Assembly (NCBI GenBank): GCA_950073955.1 | Contig: CATMRH010000015.1 | Span: 1-17,825, forward strand | Reading direction: 5' to 3' | Origin: an uncultured archaeon | Lineage (GTDB): Archaea; Thermoproteota; Nitrososphaeria; Nitrososphaerales; Nitrosopumilaceae | DNA length: 17,825 nucleotides | Part shown: positions 1 through 5,918 of the stretch, piece by piece | Layout: every line of letters begins with the position of its first letter | Position numbering within the stretch: position 1 is the stretch's first letter | The notes under the pieces: model-generated | Databases searched by the model: none | What the model was told of the DNA's origin: nothing | Seen by the model: only the letters and a program-made list of their open reading frames with translations | Translations under genes and position numbers: made by a program

Positions 1-421
1 TATTTTGAGACAATCCAAAATCAATGACAAAAACAGTATTTTGGAACAAGATAAAATTTGATGTTGTCAAATCTCCATGCATTACTCCATTTTTGTGCAT
101 CGTTCCAACTAATTTTCCAATTTCTTTTAATAATTCAATAATTTTTAATTCAGGTAAATCACGAACTAGTTTTCCAGGAATTTCTTGCATTACGATTAAG
201 GTTTTTTTCAAGTTTACAAAGTAAACAAGAGGTGTTGGAATTCCAAACGACTTTACTTGAGATATTATCTGAGATTCTTTTATTGTTCTTTGTTTTCGTA
301 TTTTTGAATCAAGAGAGGAATTGCGATAATTTTTTGTTTTTCTAATTTTAAGAATTGCTTTAGAATTTTGCCATTTAGTTTGATATATGTCAGCTTCTGC
401 TCCTTTTTTTCTTAATTTCAT
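1..421 (-). CDS. bud32: Bud32-type protein kinase of the KEOPS complex (3' end cut by window edge)
   Basis: Bud32 is the small RIO-like kinase/ATPase of KEOPS, which works with Kae1 to make t6A at position 37 of ANN-decoding tRNAs. Translating the minus strand gives an open frame to the window edge. It has the N-terminal KGAEADIY glycine-loop equivalent, then LKIRKTKNYR around the ATP-binding lysine, a MQEIPGKLV stretch, the catalytic loop MHGDLTTSNF, and VIDFGLS as the DFG-like metal-binding motif. About 140 residues are present, and the end of the C-lobe lies outside. The frame offers ATG at 427 and at 421. I chose 421 because the protein then begins MKLRKKGAEAD, as Bud32 proteins usually do, and because a T-rich TATA-like element (444-452) lies 23-31 nt upstream. 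It is on the same strand as Kae1 but separated from it by a divergent small gene. Family identity is firm; the start is less sure. Confidence 0.9.
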   Translation of the reverse strand, partial: MKLRKKGAEADIYQTKWQNSKAILKIRKTKNYRNSSLDSKIRKQRTIKESQIISQVKSFGIPTPLVYFVNLKKTLIVMQEIPGKLVRDLPELKIIELLKEIGKLVGTMHKNGVMHGDLTTSNFILFQNTVFVIDFGLSQN

Positions 422-426
422 TAACA

Positions 427-432
427 TTATAT
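427..432 (+). promoter_or_regulatory. Possible TATA box for the PH/GRAM-like gene
   Basis: TTATAT lies 27-32 nt before the ATG at 459, the usual distance for a nearly leaderless archaeal transcript. It overlaps the upstream Bud32 start region, so the two divergent genes would share a 31-37 bp control region. No Shine-Dalgarno sequence is visible before 459, which fits a leaderless message. Confidence 0.4.
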
Positions 433-458
433 CCAAAGGAATTCAATAAAAATTAATC

Positions 459-785
459 ATGGAAGAAGGAGAAAAGAAAATAAGACAAGAAGATTGTAAT
501 GAAGATAATTTGGGTTCAGGAATTCTGACGTTAACTAACAAGAGATTAGCATTTGATAAAACTAGGGCACGAATAATGGATTTTTCTAAACATATTGGTG
601 ATACTATACTAGATGTTTCATTAGACGATGTGACTAAAGCATGGAAGGAGGGATTACTAATAAAAAAAGTATGTTTTACTGCAAAAGCAAGTAAAGATGA
701 AAAGACTTACAAGTTTGGAGTTTTCAATACAAAAAGTTGGCTCAAAAGTATTGATGAGGCAATTAATAATAACAAAAATCAATAA
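459..785 (+). CDS. Small PH/GRAM-like domain protein, function unknown
   Basis: A 108-residue soluble protein with no signal peptide or membrane segment. The pattern GSGILTLTNKRLAFDK (about residues 20-35), a later DVSLDDVTKAWKEG and a beta-strand-rich remainder resemble the bacterial-type PH/GRAM fold. In that fold a 'G.L.LTN.RL.F' strand pair is typical, followed by strands and a C-terminal helix (here LKSIDEAINNN). The fold call is by pattern only, and no partner or ligand can be read from the sequence. The gene is convergent with Kae1: its TAA ends at 785 while the Kae1 TGA occupies 779-781, a 7-bp overlap of the 3' ends. It diverges from Bud32. Its odd placement between two KEOPS genes on the opposite strand may be an insertion or a rearrangement. 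Confidence 0.72.
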   Translation: MEEGEKKIRQEDCNEDNLGSGILTLTNKRLAFDKTRARIMDFSKHIGDTILDVSLDDVTKAWKEGLLIKKVCFTAKASKDEKTYKFGVFNTKSWLKSIDEAINNNKNQ

Positions 786-1762
786 TCTACTTTAACTGAA
801 TCTAATCTCCAAGATTGTATAACCAAAGTATCTTTTAGTAAAGCACCTTGTTTGACTTGTGATTCTAAAAGTCCAGTCCAGCATATTTGACTTCCACAAT
901 CTCCAGCATATTGTATCGGTACTGTAAAGAATTTGCATCTGTGTCGTTTGCATACAGCTTGAAGCATTTCAGATAATCTTTTGTTTGCTGCAACACCACC
1001 TACTATCATTAATTCTTTTTTACATGTAAATGACAAAGCACGCTCTACAACCTCACTAATCATTGCAAAAGCAGTTTCTTGAAGTGAATAACATGCATCA
1101 ACTTTACTTTGCTTTAAAATAGATTTTGTTGCAGACAATAAACCTGAAAAAGAAACATCATTTCCTTTTACTGAATATGGTAACATGATATAGTTTGAAG
1201 ATGTAGATGCTAACTCTTCTATACTTTTTCCACATGGAGAAGCAAATCCAATAGATCTTCCAAATTGATCAAGTAGTTGACCCAATGTAATATCTAAAGT
1301 TTCACCAAAAACTCTCCACTGCTTGTTAAGAAATGCCAAAAGCATAGTATGTCCTCCAGATACTAAAAGTACCAAAGGATTGGTTGCACCTGTAAGTAAT
1401 TTTCCTAATTCAATATGACCAATTGCGTGATTGACAGGATAAATTGGAATTTTATAAAAAGAAGCTAAAGATCTTGCAACAACTGCACCAACGCGTAAAC
1501 ATGGACCTAATCCTGGACCTGCAGCATAAGAAATAAGATCTAGATCTTTAATTGTAGTATTTGCTTCTTTAAGACATTCAGACAACACTAAAGAACTATT
1601 CTCAATATGATGACGTGATGCTTCTCTTGGATGAATTCCCTCTCCATCTGCAGGACGATAAATTTTTCGGACATCAGAAAGAATCATTCCTTTCTTTCCT
1701 TTTTTTTCAATTATAGCACAAGAAAATGTATGAGCTGTGCTTTCAATTCCCAAACCTAGCAT
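779..1762 (-). CDS. kae1: tRNA N6-threonylcarbamoyladenosine synthase subunit Kae1 (TsaD family)
   Basis: Kae1 transfers the threonylcarbamoyl group to A37 of ANN-decoding tRNAs within KEOPS. At 327 residues it has normal archaeal length without a fused Bud32 domain. Visible ASKHA-fold motifs are the N-terminal GIESTAH (5-11), the metal-binding NHAIGHIE with His112 and His116, the VSGGHT loop (134-139), GETLDITLGQLLDQFGRS (153-170) and GGVAANKRL. The third metal ligand would be Asp288 in YAGDCGSQ, where family members commonly read GDNGAM. The C-terminus WRLDSVKVDY matches the usual archaeal ending. The ATG start has GAGG five nt upstream and follows the YchF-type GTPase stop after 1 nt, so the two are probably translated from one message. 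Its 3' end overlaps the convergent PH/GRAM-like gene, and T-rich minus-strand sequence just beyond it (about 762-778) could end transcription. Confidence 0.96.
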   Translation of the reverse strand: MLGLGIESTAHTFSCAIIEKKGKKGMILSDVRKIYRPADGEGIHPREASRHHIENSSLVLSECLKEANTTIKDLDLISYAAGPGLGPCLRVGAVVARSLASFYKIPIYPVNHAIGHIELGKLLTGATNPLVLLVSGGHTMLLAFLNKQWRVFGETLDITLGQLLDQFGRSIGFASPCGKSIEELASTSSNYIMLPYSVKGNDVSFSGLLSATKSILKQSKVDACYSLQETAFAMISEVVERALSFTCKKELMIVGGVAANKRLSEMLQAVCKRHRCKFFTVPIQYAGDCGSQICWTGLLESQVKQGALLKDTLVIQSWRLDSVKVDY

Positions 1763-1763
1763 A

Positions 1764-2951
1764 TCATCCTCTACTTAATGTGGATACAATTTTGATCACA
1801 TCCCCACTTTTTAGTTTCTGATCACCACTGATTCTTTGTTTGGTTTTACAATCAATTGCATGTAAGAATCCCTTAGCAATATCTGCATGAATTAAACTTG
1901 CTAAATCTTTTGCAGTAGAATTTTGTGGGAGTAATTTTGTGTCAGGTAAAATGACGCCATCTTTGTTGGTTAGTTTAGTTTCATCTTCTACAGGATATAC
2001 AACGATAAATTTTAGAGAATCAAAAACAGCAGTATTTAGGATTTTCTGAATACCAGTAGATCTAATTTTAGAAAACACAGACTTTACCAAATCTAATGCT
2101 TTTTGTTGAGAAGGTAGAATTTCTTTTCCTTCAATAATTTTAAAATCTTCATCTCCAGAAGAATAATTCACAATTCCTGCTTTTGATGCTTTTCGTAAAA
2201 GTAATTCAGTTTCAGCACTGCAAAGAATTACAGGATCTGAAATTTTTTTAATAATGTCAAGATCTTGGCAAAGATCTGCTTTATTTGCAGCAATAATCAT
2301 CGGTTTCGTATTTTTTCTTAATTCTTTAACAAAAGTTTGGATATCAGAATTTTTCCATTCCTTTGGATTTCTAGAAATGAGTTCTAGTTTTTGTAACACT
2401 TGATGTACTTGGTAGTCTTTAATACCTAATCCAGTGAATCGTTTTGCAATACCATCAGTTAGTTTTGCTCTTTTCTGATCTATTTCACGGGTAATCTTAT
2501 CCCATTCTCTTTTAAGAATATCTGCAAACCATTGATCAAATTCATCCTGAACAAATACAACATCTTCGAGAGGATCATGTGTTCCAACTGGAACCGGTTG
2601 TCCTTGTAAATCAGTACTTCCAGCAATATCAACTACGTGAATCAAAACTTCGGCTTGTCTTGCGTCATCAAGAAATTGATTTCCTAGTCCTTTTCCTTCA
2701 TGTGCACCTGGAACCAATCCTGCAATATCAATGAGTTTGATTGGAATGAACCGAATGCCATTAATACATAATTCATTTTCATGTTGAATGCCAAAATGTT
2801 TGCAAGCACAATCATCTTTAACATAAGCCACACCGACATTTGGTTCAATTGTTGTAAAAGGAAAATTACCAGATGCCACAGGAGTTTCAGTTGCAGCTGA
2901 AAAAAAGGTAGATTTTCCAACATTTGCTTTACCTAATAAACCAATTTGCAA
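1764..2951 (-). CDS. YchF/OLA1-type translation-associated GTPase/ATPase with TGS domain
   Basis: This is an Obg-superfamily P-loop nucleotidase; YchF/OLA1 proteins bind ribosomes and nucleotides in the cytoplasm. Counting from the start used here (395 residues), the G1 loop is GKANVGKS (7-14), the threonine-containing switch is FPFTTIEPN, G3 is DIAGLVPGAHEGKG from about 75, and G4 is NKAD (223-226). A helical region follows, and a TGS domain fills the last 85 or so residues. G4 keeps the canonical NKxD, so guanine specificity is plausible, unlike bacterial YchF/eukaryotic OLA1, which prefer ATP. There is no ATG: TTG at 2960 and TTG at 2951 are both in frame. I prefer 2951 because a TATA-like CTAATAAG (2974-2981) lies 23-30 nt before it and the protein then opens directly with the P-loop strand (MQIGLLGK). 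It sits 1 nt upstream of Kae1 as an operon. Confidence 0.9.
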   Translation of the reverse strand: MQIGLLGKANVGKSTFFSAATETPVASGNFPFTTIEPNVGVAYVKDDCACKHFGIQHENELCINGIRFIPIKLIDIAGLVPGAHEGKGLGNQFLDDARQAEVLIHVVDIAGSTDLQGQPVPVGTHDPLEDVVFVQDEFDQWFADILKREWDKITREIDQKRAKLTDGIAKRFTGLGIKDYQVHQVLQKLELISRNPKEWKNSDIQTFVKELRKNTKPMIIAANKADLCQDLDIIKKISDPVILCSAETELLLRKASKAGIVNYSSGDEDFKIIEGKEILPSQQKALDLVKSVFSKIRSTGIQKILNTAVFDSLKFIVVYPVEDETKLTNKDGVILPDTKLLPQNSTAKDLASLIHADIAKGFLHAIDCKTKQRISGDQKLKSGDVIKIVSTLSRG

Positions 2952-3024
2952 TATAGTCAAAAATTCAATTCTACTTATTAGTATTACAGAAATCGTTTAA
3001 TGCAGTTTATAGTGATTTTATAAC

Positions 3025-3573
3025 ATGTCAATAGTAATTACTGGAAATCCAGGAGTTGGAAAACATACGATTACTGAGAAAATTGCTGAAAAGCTTGAAC
3101 TGCCAATTCTCGATATTAACAGTATAGCAAAAGATGCAGGATTGTTTGAAAAAAATAAGGATACATATGATGTAGACATTGGGAAACTGGAAAAAATCCT
3201 TGAACAAAAAATTTCAGAGAAAAAGGTTATTGTGGGTCATTTAGCACCTTATGTTTTAGATAAAAACAAAGTAAAGATAGTAATTGTTTTAAGAAGAGAT
3301 CCCTATGACTTGATCTCAGTCTACAAAGAAAGAAGATATACGGATGAGAAAAGTAAGGAAAACTTAGGTAGTGAAGTGCTAGGCATTATTGCACATGACA
3401 CAATAAGTAAATTCCAAGAAAAAGCATTCCAAATAAACACTAGTGGGAAAAGTATTCGAGAAGTAGTAGAAAAAGTGATGACTCTAATTTCTAGCAATGA
3501 AGGTAATGAAGAAGTAGATTGGCTCGATTTGATTACAAAAAAGAATGATTTAAAAAAATTTTTTAATGATTGA
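3025..3573 (+). CDS. Fap7/AK6-like adenylate kinase, small ribosomal subunit biogenesis
   Basis: A 182-residue P-loop kinase of the Fap7/AK6 group, which helps 40S/30S maturation and has adenylate kinase/ATPase activity. The P-loop is GNPGVGKHT (7-15), followed by LPILDINSIAKDAGL as the AMP-binding entry and a GHLAPYVLD strand. VLRRDPYDLISVYKERRY and the ENLGSEVLGIIAHDT region match the lid/NMP elements of the family. The P-loop residue after the invariant lysine is His, where most kinases have Ser or Thr; a Thr follows it. An acidic, charged tail (about 160-182) extends past the core. The gene diverges from the YchF-type gene across about 70 bp and is followed 31 nt later by TgtA. Two TATA-like runs (TTTAATG, TTTATAG) lie within 30 nt of the ATG, with no clear Shine-Dalgarno. 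Confidence 0.85.
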   Translation: MSIVITGNPGVGKHTITEKIAEKLELPILDINSIAKDAGLFEKNKDTYDVDIGKLEKILEQKISEKKVIVGHLAPYVLDKNKVKIVIVLRRDPYDLISVYKERRYTDEKSKENLGSEVLGIIAHDTISKFQEKAFQINTSGKSIREVVEKVMTLISSNEGNEEVDWLDLITKKNDLKKFFND

Positions 3574-3581
3574 TTAAATAA
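3574..3581 (+). promoter_or_regulatory. Probable TATA box deciding the TgtA start
   Basis: TTAAATAA lies immediately after the Fap7-like stop codon. It is 24-31 nt before the TTG at 3605 but only 12-19 nt before the TTG at 3593. With normal archaeal TATA-to-start spacing, transcription would begin at about 3600-3605, so only the second TTG would be usable. Confidence 0.5.
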
Positions 3582-3604
3582 CGCCTTTAAGTTTGTGTAG
3601 TTAC

Positions 3605-5116
3605 TTGTTTGAAATTTCTAAAAGTGATTTAGCAGGAAGAATAGGTACTCTTTATACTAATCATGGAAAGATTGAGACACCAGCATACATTCCTGTTATT
3701 CATCCTGTAAAGCAAACAATTCCATCAAAAAAAATTCGAGAAATTGGTTTTGACTTAGTAATTACAAATGCATACATTACAAAAAACAATTACGGTGATG
3801 AAGCTGTAAAAAAAGGAATTCATAAGATTATAGATTTTGATGGTGCGGTTATGACAGATTCTGGAGGTTATCAAGTTTTAGAATATGGAGATGTCAAAGT
3901 TTTACCCTCAGAGATGGCAAATTTTGAAAAAGAAATCCTAACGGATTTTGCAATTCCACTTGACAAACCAACAGGATTTGGATTACCATTAAAAAAAGCG
4001 GAAGCATACGTTAAACATACTCTCAAAGTTTCAAAGCAAACACTTGACGACAGTGAAGATAATGGCCAGATTTGGATTGGTCCAATTCAGGGAGGAGAGC
4101 ATTTTGAACTTGTTGCAAAGTCAACAAAGAGATTAGTTGATATTGGTTTTCAGATGTTGGCTTTAGGAAGTCCAGTTGAATTTATGGAGTCATACGAATA
4201 TAGACTATTAGCACAGATGATTGTAGCTGCAAAAAAACAAATGCCACATTCTATTCCTTTACATCTTTTTGGAGCAGGGCATCCTCTAACAATACCATTT
4301 GCAGTGGCTTTGGGATGTGATACATTTGATTCAGCATCTTACATGCTTTATGCCAAACATCAGAGATACATCACAGATGATGGTACACGATATTTGTCTG
4401 ATATCGCTGTATTTCCATGTAATTGTGAAGTGTGTTCAAAATTCACTCCAGATGAATTACGCCAGCTTGAAGTAACTGAAAAAATCAATCAACTTGCTAT
4501 ACATAACCTATATGCAATAAAACTTGAAGTCGATAAGGTAAAGCAGTCAATCTATGAAGGAAGATTATGGGAGTATGTAATGAAAAAAGCAAGAGCTCAT
4601 CCTAAATTATTTGAAATGATTGAAGTCATGACAAATAATTATGAATTTTTTGGTGTAACTACACCAAAATTCAAAGAAAAGGCTATCTTCCTATATGATA
4701 AAGAAGACCAATTTCGTCCTGAGGTTCAAGCATATCATAATATGGTTAGAAAATTCAAATCAAAGAAAAAGAAACTAATCATTACCAAAGAATCAGGTTC
4801 AAAGCCAGGATATTTGTCTCATCAATATGTTGAACTAGAGAGAAAATTCAAGGATTTTGATTCAATACAGGTATGCCAATATAATCCACAGTTAGGATTA
4901 ATTCCAATTGAGATTTCAGATATTTTTCCAGCTGCACACCATGAAACTTCTAGGATAGATTTTGAACCAAAAGAGTTCTCTACATTTGAAGAGACATGGA
5001 GATGTTTCTTTGACAACAACAAGTTTTCGGAAATTCATTATGACAAAAATGACAAATTCTTAAAATATTTTATAAAAACATTACCAAAAGAAATCAAGAA
5101 AAAATCTTTTGTTTAA
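3605..5116 (+). CDS. tgtA: Archaeosine tRNA-guanine transglycosylase (TgtA), lacking the C-terminal PUA domain
   Basis: TgtA swaps guanine at position 15 in the tRNA D-loop for preQ0, the first committed step of archaeosine formation. From TTG 3605 the protein has 503 residues. The TIM-barrel domain shows TDSGGYQV with Asp85 (acid/base), the IQGGEHFEL loop, ALGSPVEF, and FDSASY with Asp242 as nucleophile. A zinc site follows (Cys272, Cys274, Cys277 and about His300). These spacings match the Pyrococcus enzyme. After about 350 residues comes the archaeal C1/C2 region, and the protein ends where the PUA domain would begin; the Pyrococcus protein is about 580 long. TTG 3593 is also in frame, but the TATA position and the family-like opening MFEISKSD favour 3605. 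It lies 31 nt behind the Fap7-like gene, probably with its own promoter. Confidence 0.95.
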   Translation: MFEISKSDLAGRIGTLYTNHGKIETPAYIPVIHPVKQTIPSKKIREIGFDLVITNAYITKNNYGDEAVKKGIHKIIDFDGAVMTDSGGYQVLEYGDVKVLPSEMANFEKEILTDFAIPLDKPTGFGLPLKKAEAYVKHTLKVSKQTLDDSEDNGQIWIGPIQGGEHFELVAKSTKRLVDIGFQMLALGSPVEFMESYEYRLLAQMIVAAKKQMPHSIPLHLFGAGHPLTIPFAVALGCDTFDSASYMLYAKHQRYITDDGTRYLSDIAVFPCNCEVCSKFTPDELRQLEVTEKINQLAIHNLYAIKLEVDKVKQSIYEGRLWEYVMKKARAHPKLFEMIEVMTNNYEFFGVTTPKFKEKAIFLYDKEDQFRPEVQAYHNMVRKFKSKKKKLIITKESGSKPGYLSHQYVELERKFKDFDSIQVCQYNPQLGLIPIEISDIFPAAHHETSRIDFEPKEFSTFEETWRCFFDNNKFSEIHYDKNDKFLKYFIKTLPKEIKKKSFV

Positions 5117-5136
5117 TAAAAAAATAATAAAAAAGA
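5112..5136 (-). terminator. Poly-T terminator after the ferredoxin gene
   Basis: On the minus strand the sequence about 20-45 nt beyond the ferredoxin stop carries two T-runs (six, then seven) separated by ATTA, with no preceding hairpin. That is the usual archaeal termination signal. It overlaps the convergent TgtA stop codon. Confidence 0.5.
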
Positions 5137-5155
5137 ATGTGCTAAAAGATTCAGC

Positions 5156-5458
5156 TTATAGTGCTGCGTCTTCTGCCCAACCTTTGATGAAGACACCATT
5201 TTTGTGAAGAGGAACTGGTTGTCCAGCAGTATAATTCATTGGTCTCATCCAAAAGATTGATTTTGTTGGGCATACACCGATGCATGCACCATCTGAAATA
5301 CATCTTTCTGGATAAAATACAAATGCTTTACCTCTCTTCCAGCCTTCAACTGGTTTAACTCTAAGGACATCTGGACCAAGAGTTGTACAGATTTCTACAC
5401 ATAGTGCACATCCTATACATCTTTGTTCATCAATGTCTGGAAGTATTGCTATTGGCAT
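5156..5458 (-). CDS. Dicluster ferredoxin with an Asp in place of one cluster cysteine
   Basis: A 100-residue soluble iron-sulphur electron carrier. The first motif is complete, CIGCALCVEIC (Cys14, 17, 20, 24). The second reads CISDGACIGVCP: Cys53, Asp56, Cys59, Cys63, with Asp where the second Cys of CxxCxxCxxxCP belongs. About 28 residues separate the motifs, and a 37-residue tail rich in aromatic residues and proline follows. In known ferredoxins such a change gives either an Asp-ligated [4Fe-4S] cluster, as in Pyrococcus furiosus, or a [3Fe-4S] cluster. One normal cluster plus one altered cluster is therefore expected. It stands alone: TgtA converges on it, and an unrelated 70-residue gene lies 140 bp upstream on the same strand. 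A clear TATA box and a perfect inverted repeat lie upstream, so it is probably transcribed and regulated by itself. The redox partner is not visible. Confidence 0.93.
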   Translation of the reverse strand: MPIAILPDIDEQRCIGCALCVEICTTLGPDVLRVKPVEGWKRGKAFVFYPERCISDGACIGVCPTKSIFWMRPMNYTAGQPVPLHKNGVFIKGWAEDAAL

Positions 5459-5483
5459 TACAAAAGAAAGATTGCTTTGTGAC

Positions 5484-5491
5484 TATTTAAA
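5484..5491 (-). promoter_or_regulatory. TATA box of the ferredoxin gene
   Basis: On the minus strand TTTAAATA, preceded by GG, lies 26-33 nt before the ferredoxin ATG. This near-consensus archaeal TATA element sits at the distance expected for a leaderless transcript; no Shine-Dalgarno precedes the ATG. Confidence 0.7.
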
Positions 5492-5503
5492 CCATGATTG
5501 AAA

Positions 5504-5522
5504 TTCATAACCCTGTTATGAA
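5504..5522. promoter_or_regulatory. Perfect 8-bp inverted repeat, candidate regulator site
   Basis: TTCATAAC and GTTATGAA are exact reverse complements separated by CCT. The 19-bp element is centred at 5513, about 55 nt before the ferredoxin start and about 12 nt upstream of its TATA box. That position suits a dimeric regulator, more likely an activator than a repressor. It lies well beyond the terminator of the 70-residue gene, so it is not part of that transcript's end signal. Confidence 0.5.
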
Positions 5523-5568
5523 ATTGATCGAGTTAAAAAATATGCGCATAAATTAGATTAAGAATTTT

Positions 5569-5597
5569 AAAAAACAAAAAGATGCGTGTTTTGCACG
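5569..5597 (-). terminator. Hairpin plus T-tract after the 70-residue gene
   Basis: On the minus strand, directly after the TAA stop, CGTG and CACG (5585-5597) can pair around a five-base loop. The T-rich run TTTTTGTTTTTT follows (5569-5580). The hairpin is short, and the T-tract alone would be enough for an archaeal terminator. Confidence 0.5.
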
Positions 5598-5598
5598 T

Positions 5599-5811
5599 TT
5601 ATTTTCTCATTGCATCTATTTGACCAGAAGTAATCCAGTCAAGTAGTTCAGCAGAAGAAGGGTTAAGTTCTGGTTTCTTATCCATCATATTTTTACACCA
5701 AATCCAGTTGAGTTGATTTAAGATTGGTTTGTTTGCTTCGTCATCTTTACGTGTTTTAGCGACTAGTGCTGGATCTAATGTCTTAATCCATTCGTCATAA
5801 GTTCTTCCCAT
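5599..5811 (-). CDS. Small protein of unknown function (70 residues)
   Basis: I do not recognise this family. It is a soluble, charged and mostly helical-looking 70-residue protein. It has an N-terminal YDEWIKTLDPALVAKTRKDD stretch, a tryptophan pair around a single cysteine (NWIWCKNMM, about 35-43), and a C-terminal LLDWITSGQIDAM helix. There is no signal peptide, membrane segment or metal motif. I call it a real gene because an ATG sits 24-31 nt downstream of a TATA-like TTTAATTA and a terminator-like hairpin with a T-run follows the stop. It also fills the gap between the ferredoxin and the divergent aCPSF2-like gene with sensible amino-acid composition. It appears to be monocistronic. Confidence 0.7.
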   Translation of the reverse strand: MGRTYDEWIKTLDPALVAKTRKDDEANKPILNQLNWIWCKNMMDKKPELNPSSAELLDWITSGQIDAMRK

Positions 5812-5834
5812 GTGGATCCGATCTTAGCTTACAC

Positions 5835-5842
5835 TAATTAAA
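5835..5842 (-). promoter_or_regulatory. TATA box of the 70-residue gene
   Basis: TTTAATTA on the minus strand lies 24-31 nt upstream of the ATG at 5811, in the 107-bp region divergent with the aCPSF2-like gene. No comparably placed TATA box is evident for the gene on the other strand. Confidence 0.5.
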
Positions 5843-5918
5843 GCTTTTGTAGATTCTATAATAGACATAATGATCGGTTCTGCTAGAAGATGCTAGAATT
5901 GAGATTCCATTTTAATTC

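Noticed and set aside
24..224. Plus-strand open frame of 66 codons
   Set aside because: It lies wholly antisense to Bud32, whose kinase motifs are clear in the minus strand, and its translation has no recognisable pattern.
2684..2923. Minus-strand frame inside the YchF-type gene
   Set aside because: Shifted frame within the GTPase domain. The in-frame G1 and G3 motifs show which frame is real.
5818..5880. CCGATC and GATCGG flanking the divergent promoter region
   Set aside because: A 6-bp match with about 50 bp between the arms is likely by chance and has no clear relation to either start.
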